Shown here: in pieces, positions 63,306-64,000 of the stretch | Layout: every line of letters starts with the position of its first letter | How positions within the stretch are numbered: the stretch's first letter is position 1 | Assembly: GCA_963846475.1 (NCBI GenBank) | Contig: CAWJVZ010000003.1 | Span: forward strand, 496,001 to 560,000 | DNA length: 64,000 nt | Source of the DNA: DASWJZ01 sp963846475 | GTDB lineage: Bacteria; Pseudomonadota; Alphaproteobacteria; Rhizobiales; Afifellaceae | Direction: 5' to 3' | The notes under the pieces: generated by a model | The model's input: only the letters and a program-made list of their open reading frames with translations | The model's database searches: none | What the model was told of the DNA's origin: nothing | Program-made: the position numbers and the translations under genes

Positions 63306-64000
63306 TCAGGCGGCTGCCTCGGCGCTCGCGTCCCGGGTCTCGCCGCGGCGCAAAAATTCGAGGATCGGCGCGACCTGATCGTCGCTCATCAGAGCGGGGA
63401 CGTGGCCGATTTCGGGGAACTCGATCAGCTCCGCACGGGGCCCCCGTTCCGTCATCTCGCGCGCCGTGGCGGGGAGCAAAAAGTCGGATTTCTCGCCGCG
63501 CAACAGGAGCGTCGGGCACCAGATCGCGTCCCATTGCCGCCACATGGTGATGCTGCCGAGCCACCAGGAGCGGTAGGCGACGGCGATGCCGGGATCGACC
63601 GAGAGGCGGAGCGCGCCGCGCCCGTCCGGCCGCACGGAATGTTTTGTCAGGTGCTGCCATTGCCGGTCGGTGAGGTTGCCGTAGGGGGCGAGGATGTCGC
63701 GCACAAAAGCTTCCGCCTCGGCGAGATCGGCGAAGACCGGGGGACGGGCGTCGAGATAGGCGCCGATCCGGCGGAGCCCCTTCACCGGGATGTAGGGGCC
63801 GATGTCGTTGATCACCAGGCGGCGGACCGGGTTTTTGGGCTGGCCGGCCATCATGATGCCGATCAGGCCGCCGAGCGAGGTGCCGATCCAGTCGACCGCG
63901 TCGACGTTCAGGCGCGCCAGCAGCGCGTTCATGTCGGCGCCGTATTGGATCAGCGTGTACTCTCGGGGATCCTTCAGCCAGTCGCTCTCGCCGCGGCCGA
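63306..64000 (-). CDS. Alpha/beta hydrolase, 5' end outside window
   Basis: On the minus strand the frame is open to the right window edge, with residues RGESDWLKDPREYTLIQYGAD before the first internal ATG (63932), so the start lies outside. The visible 230 residues hold the nucleophile elbow GTSLGG, INDIGPYIPVKG and a late FPEIGHVPALMSDDQ with the catalytic histidine. Such proteins hydrolyse ester or lactone bonds; the substrate is unknown. The C-terminus ends after an alanine-rich tail. Confidence 0.88.
   Translation of the reverse strand, partial: GRGESDWLKDPREYTLIQYGADMNALLARLNVDAVDWIGTSLGGLIGIMMAGQPKNPVRRLVINDIGPYIPVKGLRRIGAYLDARPPVFADLAEAEAFVRDILAPYGNLTDRQWQHLTKHSVRPDGRGALRLSVDPGIAVAYRSWWLGSITMWRQWDAIWCPTLLLRGEKSDFLLPATAREMTERGPRAELIEFPEIGHVPALMSDDQVAPILEFLRRGETRDASAEAAA

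Overview
This is a GC-rich, densely coding chromosomal segment, most likely from an alphaproteobacterium of the Rhizobiales/Hyphomicrobiales type. The pointers are an uninterrupted tRNA-Trp-secE-nusG-rplK-rplA-rplJ-rplL-rpoB-rpoC cluster with alphaproteobacterial-style proteins, a TIGR02300 (FYDLN-acid) gene beside aroA-cmk-rpsA, rhizobial-type dispersed palindromes, and alphaproteobacterial phage families. The genus cannot be fixed from the window.

Positions 1 to about 23,700 are the right part of a prophage. Left to right on the + strand it carries a tail-tip protein cut by the window edge, tail accessory proteins and a tail fibre, then a lysis module (amidase, inner spanin with an out-of-frame nested outer-spanin lipoprotein, holin), a Mu Gam-like protein and a GT61 glycosyltransferase that looks like cargo. 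A leftward operon follows (Cro-like, small membrane protein, CII-like, zinc-ribbon, small basic protein, a 1005-aa ParB/MT-A70 fusion, a winged-helix protein). A divergent repressor operon and a rightward early operon (small membrane protein, frameshifted XRE regulator, DUF5131, OmpR-type-HTH/ParB fusion, HerA-like ATPase) come next. Five copies of one 16-bp pseudo-palindrome lie over the three phage promoter regions. The prophage ends near a 24-nt piece of a tRNA-Gly 3' end. Terminase, capsid and integrase are not in the window.

Positions 23,900 to 37,850 are host core: a DUF3616 gene, tRNA-Trp, secretion, transcription and ribosomal genes and the two large RNA polymerase subunits, closed by a clear terminator. 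RpoB has an unusual N-terminal run of five-residue repeats. From 38,000 to 52,250 lie two tandem RTX-type proteins, amtB-glnK, an acquired three-gene cassette (small membrane protein, unknown protein, TPR protein), uvrA, an intact IS110-type element and tRNA-Ala. From 52,300 to the end come TIGR02300, aroA-cmk-rpsA, a YcxB-like protein, a low-GC two-gene cassette (small two-helix membrane protein plus membrane NACHT ATPase), an AhpD-like protein, a second IS110-type element and a partial alpha/beta hydrolase.

Three features stand out beyond ordinary genes. A roughly 400-bp repeat occurs three times in the same orientation; on its minus strand it has a conserved promoter-like pair and a terminator-like hairpin, which suggests a multicopy small RNA. 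Two identical 93-bp elements with inverted ends are flanked by perfect 12-bp duplications of different sequence, as expected of a recently active MITE. The two cassettes carrying NACHT or TPR proteins with small membrane partners are candidates for uncharacterised defence or signalling modules. About 16 single-base indels, nearly all insertions, are packed into aroA-cmk-rpsA, with a few elsewhere; these are essential genes, so sequence errors are more likely than true gene death.
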